NCBI GenBank assembly: GCA_903918375.1
Contig: CAIXED010000065.1
Location: 16,262-80,261 of the forward strand
Source: an uncultured Pseudomonadota bacterium
GTDB lineage: Bacteria > Pseudomonadota > Gammaproteobacteria > Methylococcales > Methylomonadaceae
Length of the DNA stretch: 64,000 bases
Direction: 5' to 3'
Shown piece by piece: positions 36,892-46,685 of this stretch (position 1 is its first letter; each line of letters starts with the position of its first letter). Both the position numbers and the translations under genes were made by a program. Under the pieces are notes generated by a model, which had not been told where the DNA came from, did not search any database, and was given only the letters and a program-made list of their open reading frames with translations.

Positions 36892-38037
36892 TTATCCTTT
36901 TAATTTGTCAAAAAAGCTCTTAACACCGTCGATAAAGCCGTGTTCTTGTGGGCTGTGTTTTTTACCGCCACCGCTTAAAGATGCTGCCAATTGTTCAATC
37001 AAGGCACGTTGCTCTTTGGTTAAATGCACAGGGGTTTCTAATTGCACACGGCATAATAAATCGCCAATTGCACCGCCGCGCACCGGTTTTACCCCTTTGC
37101 CGCGTAAACGGAACAATTTGCCAGTTTGGGTTTCGGCTGGGATTTTTAACATCACTTTGCCGTCCAGCGTTGGTACTTCGATTTCGCCGCCTAAGCAAGC
37201 AGTCGGATAGCTGATCGGTACTTCGCAGTACAAATTGGCACCATCGCGGGTGAAAATCGGATGATCTTTAACTTTGACTTGAACATACAAATCACCGCTT
37301 GGTCCGCCGTTAACACCGGCTTCGCCTTCACCGGCCAAACGAATTCTGTCACCGGTATCGACACCTGATGGCACTTTAACTGACAGGGTTTTAGTTTCTT
37401 TGATTCGGCCTTGGCCGTAGCATTTAGGGCAGGGGTCTTTGATTTGTTTGCCTGTGCCGCGACAAGTTGGGCAAGCTTGTTGCACCGAGAAAAAGCCTTG
37501 TTGCATCCGCACTTGGCCGTGACCGTGACAGGTCGAGCAAGTGATTGGCGAACTGCCTTTTTTCGCGCCGCTGCCGCTACATTCGCCGCAAGTGGTTAAC
37601 ACAGGCACTTTCAGCGTGGTTTCAGTGCCGCCGACGGCTTCTTCTAAGGTTAATTCCAAGTTGTACAACACATCAGAGCCGCGTTGGATGTTGCTGCGCT
37701 GTTGTTGGCGGCCGCCGCCAAAAATATCACCAAACACATCACCGAAAATATCACTGAAATTTTCAGCGCCGCCACCGAAACCACCACGACCGCCACCCAT
37801 AGAAGGGTCAACGCCAGCATGACCAAACTGGTCATAAGCAGCGCGTTTTTTCGAGTCGGATAAAATCTCGTAAGCTTCCTTGATTTGCTTGAACTTAATC
37901 TCAGCTTGTTCAGGATTGTCTTTGTTTCTGTCGGGATGATACTTCATCGCCATTTTGCGATAGCTTTGTTTAATTTCAGCTTCGCTGGCGTTTTTACTGA
38001 CGCCCAACAGTTTGTAAAAATCTTCTTTTGCGGCCAT
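36892..38037 (-). CDS. dnaJ: Chaperone protein DnaJ
   Basis: This 381-residue Hsp40 co-chaperone stimulates DnaK ATPase and delivers substrates. It has the J domain with 'HPD' ('[13 protein letters not shown]'), a Gly/Phe-rich region ('[14 protein letters not shown]'), and four zinc-binding repeats ('CGECSGSG', 'CSTCHGHG', 'CPTCRGTG', 'CPKCYGQG'). The C-terminal substrate-binding domains follow. Full length and intact. It is separated from dnaK by about 1.6 kb containing a toxin-antitoxin remnant and a Kdo hydroxylase gene on the other strand, so it must have its own promoter; none was convincing. Confidence 0.97.
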   Translation of the reverse strand: MAAKEDFYKLLGVSKNASEAEIKQSYRKMAMKYHPDRNKDNPEQAEIKFKQIKEAYEILSDSKKRAAYDQFGHAGVDPSMGGGRGGFGGGAENFSDIFGDVFGDIFGGGRQQQRSNIQRGSDVLYNLELTLEEAVGGTETTLKVPVLTTCGECSGSGAKKGSSPITCSTCHGHGQVRMQQGFFSVQQACPTCRGTGKQIKDPCPKCYGQGRIKETKTLSVKVPSGVDTGDRIRLAGEGEAGVNGGPSGDLYVQVKVKDHPIFTRDGANLYCEVPISYPTACLGGEIEVPTLDGKVMLKIPAETQTGKLFRLRGKGVKPVRGGAIGDLLCRVQLETPVHLTKEQRALIEQLAASLSGGGKKHSPQEHGFIDGVKSFFDKLKG

Positions 38038-38108
38038 TTTTTGCTATGGAGTTGTTTTTATAAGTGGATCATTTTAACAATGCCTAGAGGTTTGGCGTTG
38101 TTTAGTTT

Positions 38109-38327
38109 TTAAATGCGGACTAACCAATAATCGGGTCTGCGTCTTTTGTGGGCTACCGCCAAAATTTGAATCTCGTCGATTGCGACACGAAATAAAACTT
38201 TATAGGGGAATTTATCCAATGAAACCGAACGAATATCAGGTGAACGTAGAACACGAAAACGTAGCGGTGAGCTAATAATCGAGTTCAGTGTTTGTTCAAA
38301 ATCATTTACTCGCTTTGTCGATATCAT
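38109..38327 (-). pseudogene. RelE/ParE-type toxin, N-terminally truncated
   Basis: This ORF of 72 residues matches only the last two thirds of a RelE/ParE-superfamily toxin. The end 'SLDKFPYKVLFRVAIDEIQILAVAHKRRRPDYWLVRI' is typical (consensus FPY.I.YR...I.ILAV.H..R.P.YW). The usual N-terminal helices are missing; only 'RVNDFEQTLNSIISSPLRFRVL' precedes the core. A frame-damaged antitoxin-like segment lies upstream. The pair is probably a dead remnant. Confidence 0.7.
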
Positions 38328-38641
38328 CAGTGGTACGTCTGCGGATGTTTTTTTACATAAAGCAGGCAGCTTGCTGTTCAGCTAATTGCGCTTCAAGCTC
38401 AGTAATGTGTGCTTCCACCGATTGGTTTTCTGTTTTTGGTTTTCTTGCTGCATAAAAAAATCCTTATTTTTAGTGATTTGTTTTTACGATAGATTCTTAA
38501 ATGGGGATGATGCTGATGATTACAAGAGCAAAATTAAATTTTTCTGATATTTTTTATTGCCGGATTGATTTAGCACAATGGCTATCCTTGGTCTTGTTTG
38601 CGATAATTATCAACAACAGCAAAATTTAGTGGGAAAACGAT
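38328..38641 (+). other. Gap before the Kdo hydroxylase gene
   Basis: Besides the antitoxin-like fragment on the minus strand, the 314-bp gap holds only AT-rich sequence; the promoter of the plus-strand gene is expected at 38540-38630, but no strong match was found. Confidence 0.4.
38353..38453 (-). pseudogene. Frame-damaged antitoxin-like fragment
   Basis: Starting at the ATG at 38453, a one-base deletion would explain the switch from 'MQQEN...' to the longer frame 'ARKPKTENQSVEAHITELEAQLAEQQAACFM', which ends at 38353. A short coiled-coil like this is typical of a RelB/ParD-like antitoxin. The reading is tentative. Confidence 0.3.
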
Positions 38642-39526
38642 ATGAACCTGATTCGTGAGTTTGATTTTACCGAGTGGAATCCAAAGATTTCTGCAGCAAC
38701 GAGCCAGCAGGCAATCGCTGCACTAGAAGGTGGTTTTGTGATTTGCTTACCGCATTTGCCATTTGTGCTCACTGAAGATGAAAAGAGGTTTCTGTCTGAA
38801 ACTTGGTCGGATAAAAAATCTAAAAACATCTCTTTACGTCCACAAGGTGGGCTAAAAGGAGCGGTAGGGTCAGAGGCTGATTTGAAAGATTTGCGTGCGA
38901 TGATTCAACGATATTCCGACCAAGCGACGCAACTCGTCAGCTCGTTATTTCCTGATTACGTGTCGAATCTAGTTGCTGCAAATACAAGTTTGCGCCCGTT
39001 TGAGGTGGAATGGCGAGTGAGCTCTTATCGTAAGGATGACAAGCGCTTACATACCGATGCGTTCCCATCCAATCCAACGCAGGGTACACGCTTGTTGCGT
39101 GTTTTTAATAATGTAAATTTATATGGTAAGCCAAGGGTTTGGCGTGTAGGGGAGCCTTTTGATGCAATGGTGGCTAAGTATCTGCCGCGTGCAAAAAATA
39201 TGTTTCCAGGTCAGGCATGGCTCATGCAAAAACTGGGTATTACCAAGCGTCAACGTACGCCTTATGACCAATTGATGTTGCAGTTACATGATTTAGTGAA
39301 GGCTGATATCAATTATCAGCGAAACTCACCACAGCAAAGCGTAGATTTTATGCCGGGCACAACTTGGATTGTTTATTCTGATCAGGTGTTACATGCTGCG
39401 ATGTCTGGTCAATATATGATGGAGCAAACTTTTCACTTGCCTCCAGAGGCCCTTTATCAGCCTGAAACGTCGCCGATTAAAATCTTGGAGTCGATAAAAG
39501 GTAGGTCATTAGGGTTGGCTAGCTAA
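38642..39526 (+). CDS. kdoO: Kdo hydroxylase family protein (Fe(II)/2-oxoglutarate oxygenase)
   Basis: This 294-residue protein is of the Kdo 3-hydroxylase family, which converts the Kdo sugar of lipopolysaccharide to Ko (D-glycero-D-talo-octulosonic acid) using Fe(II), 2-oxoglutarate and oxygen. The facial triad is visible: 'DDKRLHTDAFPSNPTQGTRLLRVFNN' gives His-x-Asp, and the distal His lies in 'YSDQVLHAAMSGQYMMEQTFHLP'. The ATG has a GGGAAAA site. It lies on the strand opposite the dnaK and dnaJ genes around it, so it was probably inserted there. If active, it would modify the outer-membrane inner core. The family assignment is from recognition, not a search. Confidence 0.8.
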   Translation: MNLIREFDFTEWNPKISAATSQQAIAALEGGFVICLPHLPFVLTEDEKRFLSETWSDKKSKNISLRPQGGLKGAVGSEADLKDLRAMIQRYSDQATQLVSSLFPDYVSNLVAANTSLRPFEVEWRVSSYRKDDKRLHTDAFPSNPTQGTRLLRVFNNVNLYGKPRVWRVGEPFDAMVAKYLPRAKNMFPGQAWLMQKLGITKRQRTPYDQLMLQLHDLVKADINYQRNSPQQSVDFMPGTTWIVYSDQVLHAAMSGQYMMEQTFHLPPEALYQPETSPIKILESIKGRSLGLAS

Positions 39527-39540
39527 TGCGCATTTTGTAG

Positions 39541-39622
39541 TAGGTCGGATTCGCTCGAATAGAGCGAACCCAACAATCGAAGGCCAACAAGCTTGGGTTA
39601 CTGCTATCGCCTAACCCAAGCT
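39541..39622. repeat. Dispersed intergenic repeat with hairpin
   Basis: The segment 'GTAGGTCGGATTCGCTC' with 'AGCTTGGGTTA...TAACCCAAGCT' (perfect 11-bp arms, 39590-39600 and 39612-39622) resembles the GGTTGGGTTAGGCG...TAACCCAACC family of dispersed repeats. A related copy lies near 60300-60340. Confidence 0.55.
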
Positions 39623-39630
39623 ACAGAGAC

Positions 39631-41559
39631 TTACTTCTTATCATCCTTCACTTCTTCAAACTCAGCATCAACCACGTTGTGATCGTGCTCAGCGGCTTGC
39701 TCGCCATGGGCTTCGGCGTGTCCAGCATCACCGCCAGCATTGTTTTGAGCATAAACGCGCTCTGCTAATTTGCCAGCCACTTCAGTCAAAGCATTGGTTT
39801 TCGCTTCAATTGCGTCTTTATCATCGCCTTTAACAACCGCTTGCAAGTCGCTGATCGCCGCTTCAATCGCTGCTTTTTCATCGCTGTGAACTTGGTCGCC
39901 CAGTTCTTTTAATGATTTTTCAGTGGCGTGGATCATGCCTTCGGCTTGGTTACGCGCAGAAACCAAAGCTGCTACTTTACGGTCTTCGTCAGCGTGAGCT
40001 TCGGCGTCTTTTACCATGCGTTCAACTTCGTCATCCGACAAACCGCTAGAGGCTTTGATGATAATTGACTGTTTTTTGCCAGTCGCTTTGTCTTTAGCCG
40101 ATACGTTCAAAATACCGTTAGCGTCGATGTCGAAAGAGACTTCGATTTGTGGCACACCGCGTGGTGCTGGTGGAATGTCTTGTAAATCGAAACGACCTAA
40201 TGATTTGTTACCAGAAGCGACTTCGCGCTCACCTTGTAAAACGTGAACCGTTACCGCAGTTTGGTTGTCATCAGCGGTTGAGAATACTTGTGAAGCATTG
40301 GTTGGGATGGTGGTGTTTTTCTCAATCAATTTAGTCATCACGCCGCCCATGGTTTCGATACCCAATGACAATGGGGTAACGTCCAATAGCAATACGTCCT
40401 TAACATCGCCGCCTAAAACGCCCGCTTGAATCGCCGCACCTAAAGCAACCGCTTCATCTGGGTTAACGTCTTTGCGTGGTTCTTTGTCGAACAAGCTTTT
40501 AACGAAGGCTTGAACTTTTGGCATCCGTGATTGACCGCCGACCAAGATAACGTCGTTGATTTTTGAGGTTGAAATGCCAGCATCTTTAATCGCTTGCAAG
40601 CAAGGGCCTTTGGTTCTTTCGATTAAATCGTCAACTAAAGACTCTAATTTAGCGCGAGTCAATTTGACGTTTAAGTGTTTTGGGCCGGTTGCATCAGCAG
40701 TGATGTAAGGCAAGTTGATGTCGGTTTGTTCAGATGAAGACAACTCGATTTTGGCTTTTTCTGCTGCTTCTTTTAAACGTTGCAACGCTAATGGGTCATT
40801 GTGCAAATCAATGCCGCTGTCGCGTTTAAATTCGTTGGCCAAAAAGTCGATGATGCGTAAGTCGAAATCTTCACCACCCAAGAAAGTGTCGCCGTTAGTG
40901 GCTAATACTTCAAATTGGTGTTCGCCTTCGATTTCTGCGATTTCGATGATAGAAACGTCGAATGTACCACCGCCCAAGTCATAAACCGCGATGGTGGTGT
41001 CGCCTTTTGGTTTGTCCATACCAAACGCTAATGCCGCAGCAGTGGGCTCGTTGATGATACGTTTAACGTCTAAACCAGCGATACGGCCAGCGTCTTTAGT
41101 GGCTTGACGTTGTGAGTCGTTGAAATAAGCTGGAACGGTGATAACCGCTTCGGTGACTTCTTCACCCAAAAAGGCTTCAGCGTCTTTTTTCAGTTTCATT
41201 AATACGCGTGATGAAACTTCTGGTGGCGCCATTTTTTTACCGTGGCATTCAACCCATGCGTCGCCGTTGTTGGCTTCCATGATTTTGTAAGGCACCATTT
41301 TGATGTCTTTTTGTACTGCGTCTTCTTTAAAACGACGACCGATCAAACGTTTAATCGCGAATAAAGTATTTTCTGGGTTGGTGACTGCTTGACGTTTAGC
41401 CGATTGACCAACCAATACTTCGTTATCCGCAGTGAAAGCGATGATAGAAGGGGTGGTACGTGCGCCTTCGCTGTTTTCGATAACTCGTGCCGTGCCGTTT
41501 TCTAATACAGCCACGCAAGAGTTGGTGGTGCCTAAATCGATACCGATCATTTTAGCCAT
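39631..41559 (-). CDS. dnaK: Chaperone protein DnaK (Hsp70)
   Basis: This 642-residue Hsp70 folds and protects proteins in cycles of ATP hydrolysis with DnaJ and GrpE. The N-terminal ATPase has '[16 protein letters not shown]', '[22 protein letters not shown]' and '[15 protein letters not shown]', and the substrate-binding domain starts near residue 390 ('[17 protein letters not shown]'). It is 99 bp after grpE and forms hrcA-grpE-dnaK. dnaJ, normally next, is displaced by about 1.6 kb. Confidence 0.98.
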   Translation of the reverse strand: MAKMIGIDLGTTNSCVAVLENGTARVIENSEGARTTPSIIAFTADNEVLVGQSAKRQAVTNPENTLFAIKRLIGRRFKEDAVQKDIKMVPYKIMEANNGDAWVECHGKKMAPPEVSSRVLMKLKKDAEAFLGEEVTEAVITVPAYFNDSQRQATKDAGRIAGLDVKRIINEPTAAALAFGMDKPKGDTTIAVYDLGGGTFDVSIIEIAEIEGEHQFEVLATNGDTFLGGEDFDLRIIDFLANEFKRDSGIDLHNDPLALQRLKEAAEKAKIELSSSEQTDINLPYITADATGPKHLNVKLTRAKLESLVDDLIERTKGPCLQAIKDAGISTSKINDVILVGGQSRMPKVQAFVKSLFDKEPRKDVNPDEAVALGAAIQAGVLGGDVKDVLLLDVTPLSLGIETMGGVMTKLIEKNTTIPTNASQVFSTADDNQTAVTVHVLQGEREVASGNKSLGRFDLQDIPPAPRGVPQIEVSFDIDANGILNVSAKDKATGKKQSIIIKASSGLSDDEVERMVKDAEAHADEDRKVAALVSARNQAEGMIHATEKSLKELGDQVHSDEKAAIEAAISDLQAVVKGDDKDAIEAKTNALTEVAGKLAERVYAQNNAGGDAGHAEAHGEQAAEHDHNVVDAEFEEVKDDKK

Positions 41560-41658
41560 TGAGATTCTCCAAACTTAAAAAAGGAATAAATTAAAACTTG
41601 TTAGCGATATGTGGTTACTGACGGATTTTTCAAGCCTGATGCTTGAGTTTTTTCCGTT

Positions 41659-42258
41659 TTATTCAGCTTTTGCTACCACAACCATCGCAGGGCGTAGTAA
41701 GCGACCGTTCAACACATAGCCTTTTTGGAAAGTGTTGATAACGCTGCCAGGTTCAACTGTGCTGCTGGGTTGCATGACCATCGCTTGATGTAATTCGGGG
41801 TTGAACGGTTGACCAGTTGGGTCTATGGCTTCGATGTTGAATTTGCCAAATACCGCTTCAAATTGTTTGACGGTTAATTCGCTGCCTTCGCGTAATTTCA
41901 CCACTTCCGGTAAATCGCTAGTCGCGGCTTGAATGCCTAGTTCCAAACTATCTACGACGCTCAATAATTCTTTAGCGATTTTGGTCAAACCGTATTTGCG
42001 TTCGTCGTCTAAATCTTTTTGAACCCGTCTTTTTAGATTTTCCATCTCAGCTTGCACCCGCAAGGCTTTATCGAGATTGGCGGCAGCTTGTTGTTGCGCG
42101 GCTTCTAATTGTTGTTGTAATGATTCGATGCTGATTTCGCCGGTTTCTGCTTCGGCTTCGCTTGCAACGTCTTCTACTGCTTCGTTAATTGGCTCAAGCA
42201 CTTCGGCATCTAACTCGATGTCGGGTTGTTGTTCGTGGCTTGATTGTTGATGACTCAT
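41659..42258 (-). CDS. grpE: Heat-shock protein GrpE
   Basis: This 199-residue nucleotide-exchange factor acts on DnaK. A disordered acidic N-terminus is followed by a long helix ('LQQQLEAAQQQAAANLDKALRVQAEMENLKRRVQKDLDD') and the C-terminal beta domain ('GQPFNPELHQAMVMQPSSTVEPGSVINTFQKGYVLNGRLLRPAMV'), which carries the family signature. It lies between hrcA and dnaK in the CIRCE-controlled operon. Confidence 0.97.
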   Translation of the reverse strand: MSHQQSSHEQQPDIELDAEVLEPINEAVEDVASEAEAETGEISIESLQQQLEAAQQQAAANLDKALRVQAEMENLKRRVQKDLDDERKYGLTKIAKELLSVVDSLELGIQAATSDLPEVVKLREGSELTVKQFEAVFGKFNIEAIDPTGQPFNPELHQAMVMQPSSTVEPGSVINTFQKGYVLNGRLLRPAMVVVAKAE

Positions 42259-42307
42259 TGTGACTCCAAGGTTTTATAAACAAGGTTGCCCTAAACCATA
42301 AGGGCAA

Positions 42308-43348
42308 TTATTTAGGATTCAAGGCTGCGCCTAATAATTTTGCGGTGACATCGACAAAGGGGATGACTTTTTCATAAGCCATGCGGGTCGGGCCGATCAC
42401 GCCCAGTACCCCAACCACTTCGTTGTTGACCGAATAAGGGGCGGTGACCAAGCTACAACGATCAAAAGCGCTATAGCCGGATTCTTCACCAATAAAAATC
42501 TGTACACCGTCCGCTTGCAAACATTGATCCAATAAATGAATCACGCCGCGCTTTTGGCTAAAGGCTTCAAATAATTGTTTCAAACGGTCCATATCCGACA
42601 ATTCAGAAAAGCCCATTAAATTGGTTTCGCCGCTCAGCACATAATCATCTTTCGGCTGTTGGGCAAAGGTCAGTTGCGCCATGCTTACTGCATCCAACAT
42701 GCCTTGATTAACTTCGCTGTGATCGCGTTCCATTTCTTTCAAGACTAAATTACGAATACTCGCCAGACTGCGGCCACTGTAAACCGAGTTCAAATAATTC
42801 GCTGCTTGTTGCAATTCAGCGGGGCTAAAGCGTTTGTCGGTGTTGATGATTTTGTTATGCACTTCATCACCGTTGGTGACAAAAATCACCAACACCCGAT
42901 TATTCGACATCGGCAAAAATTCGATATGTTGCAAACTCACCGATTCGCGGCGGGGCAGGGTGACCACACCGGCCATTTGCGTCATTTCAGAGAGTAGGTG
43001 TGAGGCTTTGGTTAAAACATCGCTGGTTTTTTCGTTATCAGACAGCAAGCTGGTTTGCATTTGATTGAGTTCGCTGGAAACCAAGGGCTTAACCGTCAAC
43101 AAACTATCAACAAACAAACGATAACCGCTAACAGTCGGCACTCGACCAGCGGAAGTATGCGGTGAATGAATCAGCCCCATGTCTTCTAAATCGGCCATCA
43201 CATTGCGAATGCTGGCTGGGCTTAAATTCAGTTGTGGATCTTTAGACAGCGCCCGAGAACCCACCGGTTGGCCGTCGTGTATATAGCGTTCGACTAACGA
43301 TTTAAGTAGATAAAGCGAACGTTCGTTTAAATCCTGATTTTTAATCAC
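42308..43348 (-). CDS. hrcA: Heat-inducible transcription repressor HrcA
   Basis: This repressor of about 346 residues binds the CIRCE operator and represses its own operon. The N-terminal winged helix ('NERSLYLLKSLVERYIHDGQPVGSRALSKDPQLNLSPASIRNVMADLEDMG') and the C-terminal domains ('GVLGVIGPTRMAYEKVIPFVD') are typical. The track ORF starts at 43489, but the GTG at 43348 has an AGGT site, gives the family start, and lies after the CIRCE element and promoter. That is conclusive, because the longer ORF would start upstream of its own operator. It heads hrcA-grpE-dnaK. Confidence 0.96.
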   Translation of the reverse strand: MIKNQDLNERSLYLLKSLVERYIHDGQPVGSRALSKDPQLNLSPASIRNVMADLEDMGLIHSPHTSAGRVPTVSGYRLFVDSLLTVKPLVSSELNQMQTSLLSDNEKTSDVLTKASHLLSEMTQMAGVVTLPRRESVSLQHIEFLPMSNNRVLVIFVTNGDEVHNKIINTDKRFSPAELQQAANYLNSVYSGRSLASIRNLVLKEMERDHSEVNQGMLDAVSMAQLTFAQQPKDDYVLSGETNLMGFSELSDMDRLKQLFEAFSQKRGVIHLLDQCLQADGVQIFIGEESGYSAFDRCSLVTAPYSVNNEVVGVLGVIGPTRMAYEKVIPFVDVTAKLLGAALNPK

Positions 43349-43370
43349 AACCGATACCTGATGAAAGCAA

Positions 43371-43397
43371 TTAGCACTCTGAATGGGTGAGTGCCAG
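43371..43397 (-). promoter_or_regulatory. CIRCE operator
   Basis: TTAGCACTC-N9-GAGTGCCAG, two mismatches from the consensus TTAGCACTC-N9-GAGTGCTAA. It lies 23 bp before the hrcA start and 3 bp after the -10 box, so HrcA would block transcription initiation. Confidence 0.93.
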
Positions 43398-43400
43398 CAA

Positions 43401-43429
43401 AAACTATCAGCTGAAATCAGCCTTGTCAA
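43401..43429 (-). promoter_or_regulatory. Sigma-70 promoter of hrcA-grpE-dnaK
   Basis: TTGACA, a 17-bp spacer and TAGTTT on the minus strand, immediately followed by the CIRCE operator. Confidence 0.85.
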
Positions 43430-43509
43430 TAAAACCAGTTTTGTGACTTGGCTTTCAGGATGGGCAATTATTTGTATAATCGAAGTCAATCCACTTAATT
43501 AACTTCATT

Positions 43510-44394
43510 ATGTCCACATTATTTCAACGGATCGGCATTATCGGCAAAATTGGTGATCCCAGCATCGCCGGTACACTGAACCAGCTTTATGCGTATTTAC
43601 AAAACCGTGGGCATACGGTGATGGTTGATGCCGAATCGGTCAAATTTTTAAACCCAATCAATGTGCAAAGTGCCGCGATTGAAGACTTGGCGCGACACAG
43701 TGATTTAATTATTGCCGTAGGTGGTGATGGCACCTTTCTCAGCGCTTCGCGTGCGGCGGCTGATTATGAAGTACCAATATTGGGCGTCAACTTGGGGCGA
43801 TTGGGGTTTCTGGTGGATATTTCACCCGAACAACTATTAAGCCAGTTAGATGCGATTTTGGCGGGTCATTACAAAACCGAACAACGACATTTATTGATCA
43901 CCCAGATTATTCGTGATGATCAAGTCATTCATCAGCAAACTGCAGTCAATGAAGTGGTAGTGCATCGCTGGGTGACGCCAAGCATGATCGAAATTGTCAC
44001 CAGTATTGATGGCGTTTATCTCAATACCCAGCGTTCGGACGGTTTAATCGTTGCCACGCCGACTGGTTCAACTGCTTATTCCTTGTCGGCTGGTGGGCCG
44101 ATTTTGCATCCCGGTTTACACGCCTTGGTGTTAGTGCCGCTCAATCCGCATACCTTATCGAATCGACCGATAGTGATTGATGACAACGTTGAAATCGAAA
44201 TTCGCTTTAGCCACACCAAGCAAATCAACGCCCAAGTCACTTGCGATCATTTAGAAATTCCCGATGTGCGCTGTAGCGACCAGATTGTGATTAAAAAAGC
44301 CGATAAAGCTATCACCATCTTGCATCCTGAAGACCACGATTTTTTCCATATTCTTAGAAGCAAACTCAACTGGAGCGGCGGTAATCCCGCCTGA
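43510..44394 (+). CDS. nadK: NAD kinase
   Basis: This 294-residue enzyme phosphorylates NAD to NADP. It has the 'IAVGGDGTFLSASR' GGDGT motif and the 'NEVVVHRW' and 'DGLIVATPTGSTAYSLSAGGPILHP' motifs of the NAD kinase fold. It is divergent from hrcA with a 161-bp gap and is 4 bp upstream of recN, an order also found in other gammaproteobacteria. Confidence 0.97.
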   Translation: MSTLFQRIGIIGKIGDPSIAGTLNQLYAYLQNRGHTVMVDAESVKFLNPINVQSAAIEDLARHSDLIIAVGGDGTFLSASRAAADYEVPILGVNLGRLGFLVDISPEQLLSQLDAILAGHYKTEQRHLLITQIIRDDQVIHQQTAVNEVVVHRWVTPSMIEIVTSIDGVYLNTQRSDGLIVATPTGSTAYSLSAGGPILHPGLHALVLVPLNPHTLSNRPIVIDDNVEIEIRFSHTKQINAQVTCDHLEIPDVRCSDQIVIKKADKAITILHPEDHDFFHILRSKLNWSGGNPA

Positions 44395-44398
44395 TGAC

Positions 44399-46069
44399 AT
44401 GCTGATTAACTTAAATATTATCGATTTAGCGGTTGTAGACTCATTGGATTTAGAGCTGGAACCGGGGATGACGGTTTTGACTGGCGAAACAGGTGCTGGT
44501 AAGTCTATTTTATTAACCGCGCTGGGTTTGGCACTGGGTGATCGCGCTGATTCAGGCTATGTTCGTCCCAACTGCAAACGGGCGGAAATTATTGTCGAAT
44601 TTGATTTAGCCGATGAGCCGTTAGCCAAACAATGGCTGCTCGATCATGAATTAGATGATGAAAATCAATGCTTAATTCGCCGCACCGTCAGCGATGATGG
44701 CCGCTCCAAAGCCTACATCAATAATCGTCCAGTTAACCTGCAAACCCTGCAAAGTTTCAGCCGCTTATTAGTCGAAATCCACGGTCAACATGCCCATTTA
44801 ACTTTGCTGGATGCCGACGAACAACGCAATTTGCTCGACGATTTTGCTGCCCACAAAGCCTTATTAGATGAAGTAAACCAAAGTTTCAATGACTGGAAAC
44901 TGGCCAATAAAACCCTGAAACAACTATTAAAAGACGGTAACGATCAAGTCGAGCGTGAAGATTTGTTACGTTATCAGCTCGATGAATTGCAACAGCTGGA
45001 TTTAGAAAATTTTGATTATCCGGCCTTGGCTAATGAGCACAACAAACTCGCTAATCTCGGTAAAATCCTCAGCGTTGGTCAGCAACAACTCGACATTCTT
45101 TATGATAACGACCAGCAATCAGTTGCTGAGATGCTGGGGCATTGCAGTCACGCGATTAGCGAATTAGCCAGCTTCGCGCCAGAGTTGAATGGCATAGTTG
45201 AATTATTGGCCGATGCCGATATTCAAATCAGCGAAGCGGCTCAGCAATTACGGCGCTTTTTGGACAGCCAAGAAGCCGATCCCCAGCAAATGCAATGGCT
45301 GGAAACCCAAATCGGTGTGATTCAAAACCTCAGTCGCAAGCACAAAGTCAATGCTGAACAGCTGCCAGAACTCGCGACCCAATTAGCGCAGCAATTAGAC
45401 AATATCACCCACAGCAGTGAACGTATCGAAAGCTTGAATGCCGATTGCCAGCGTTTGTTGAAACAATACCAAAGTCGCGCTGAGCAATTAACCGCCAGTC
45501 GTCAACGTGCCGGAGCCGAGTTACAACAGCGAATTTCCGACACCATTAAAGAATTGGGCATGCCGCATGGTGAATTTATTGTGGTCATCAAACACCATCA
45601 AGCCACCGAGCCGCAACGTAATGGCAATGACAGTATTGAGTTTTTAGTTAGCACTAACCCAGGTTTGCCAGCAAAACCGTTATCAAAAGTGGCGTCGGGT
45701 GGTGAGTTGTCGCGGATTAGCTTAGCGATTCAAGTGACCACCAGTTGCGATAAAACCACGCCCACCATGATTTTCGATGAAGTGGATTCGGGAATTGGCG
45801 GTGGAATTGCCGAAATTGTTGGGCAAAAGTTACGGCGTTTAAGCGAAAGTCGGCAAGTTTTGTGCGTGACTCATTTACCGCAAGTGGCGTCACAAGCCCA
45901 TCAACATTTATTTGTCGCTAAAAACCAGCAAGCGGCAGTGACTTCATCAACTGTGACTCGCTTAAGTGATGAACAGCGGATTAATGAAGTCGCGCGTATG
46001 TTGGGCGGGGTGACGATTACCGAAAACACCTTGGCACACGCTAAAGAAATGCTCGGTCTTGGAGATTGA
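44399..46069 (+). CDS. recN: DNA repair protein RecN
   Basis: This 556-residue SMC-like ATPase acts in double-strand-break repair. The N-terminal Walker A 'TGETGAGKSILLTALGLALGD' (near 31) and the C-terminal ABC signature 'ASGGELSRISLAIQV' plus Walker B 'TMIFDEVDSGIGG' flank a long helical region with coiled coil. It follows nadK by 4 bp and is convergent with yfbR, with 2 bp between the stops. No LexA site was checked. Confidence 0.97.
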   Translation: MLINLNIIDLAVVDSLDLELEPGMTVLTGETGAGKSILLTALGLALGDRADSGYVRPNCKRAEIIVEFDLADEPLAKQWLLDHELDDENQCLIRRTVSDDGRSKAYINNRPVNLQTLQSFSRLLVEIHGQHAHLTLLDADEQRNLLDDFAAHKALLDEVNQSFNDWKLANKTLKQLLKDGNDQVEREDLLRYQLDELQQLDLENFDYPALANEHNKLANLGKILSVGQQQLDILYDNDQQSVAEMLGHCSHAISELASFAPELNGIVELLADADIQISEAAQQLRRFLDSQEADPQQMQWLETQIGVIQNLSRKHKVNAEQLPELATQLAQQLDNITHSSERIESLNADCQRLLKQYQSRAEQLTASRQRAGAELQQRISDTIKELGMPHGEFIVVIKHHQATEPQRNGNDSIEFLVSTNPGLPAKPLSKVASGGELSRISLAIQVTTSCDKTTPTMIFDEVDSGIGGGIAEIVGQKLRRLSESRQVLCVTHLPQVASQAHQHLFVAKNQQAAVTSSTVTRLSDEQRINEVARMLGGVTITENTLAHAKEMLGLGD

Positions 46070-46071
46070 TT

Positions 46072-46674
46072 TTAGCGACGAGGAATTAAATCATCCAAGG
46101 CTAGTCCACAACTAGGCACAAAGGTTTGCATAAAAAACCGCACTTCCGGTTGTTCAGTGTTTCGGATTTGTTCAGCAATCCGCTGTTCGGCGATTTCAAA
46201 TTCACCATTACCGGCTTTTAATTCGGCTTGGCATTTTAAATAAGCGGCGATACGGTCGGCGGCTTTGATGATGTTGCTGTGTTGTTCTGGTAATTCGCTG
46301 TGGATTAGCAAGGCTTGGTAGTCGGCTTGTAAGGCATCGGGCAACAAATTGAGTAATTCCAGCTCGGCTTGTTGTTCGATTTGTTTGTAGGCTTTCAGGA
46401 TAGAGGGCGAGTGATATTTAATTGGGGTTGGTAAATCGCCGGTAATCACTTCGCTGGCATCGTGGTACAGCGCAGCGGTGGCAATCGCGTTGGCATCGAG
46501 ATTGCCGTCGAAATAACGGTTTTTGATCAACGCCAAAGCATGAGCAATCACCGCCACTTCCCAGCTGTGCTCCATCACATTTTCATCATGGGCATTGCGC
46601 TTTAAACCCCAGCGTTTAATCCAGCGAAGTTTGGATAAATAGGCGTAGAAGCTGCTGCTAAAGGAAGTGGTCAT
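46072..46674 (-). CDS. yfbR: 5'-deoxynucleotidase YfbR-like (HD domain)
   Basis: This 200-residue HD-domain phosphohydrolase is of the YfbR family, which dephosphorylates deoxynucleoside 5'-monophosphates. The metal site is seen in 'ENVMEHSWEVAVIAHAL' (His near 32) and 'ATAALYHDASEVITGDL' (His-Asp near 69), with a distal Asp near 'IIKAADRIAAYLKC'. It lies 11 bp after cysZ and ends convergently with recN. Confidence 0.88.
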   Translation of the reverse strand: MTTSFSSSFYAYLSKLRWIKRWGLKRNAHDENVMEHSWEVAVIAHALALIKNRYFDGNLDANAIATAALYHDASEVITGDLPTPIKYHSPSILKAYKQIEQQAELELLNLLPDALQADYQALLIHSELPEQHSNIIKAADRIAAYLKCQAELKAGNGEFEIAEQRIAEQIRNTEQPEVRFFMQTFVPSCGLALDDLIPRR

Positions 46675-46685
46675 GGTGAGTAGTC

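Noticed and set aside
43349-43489. Longer hrcA start at 43489
   Set aside because: It would begin upstream of the promoter and CIRCE operator; the GTG at 43348 fits the family.
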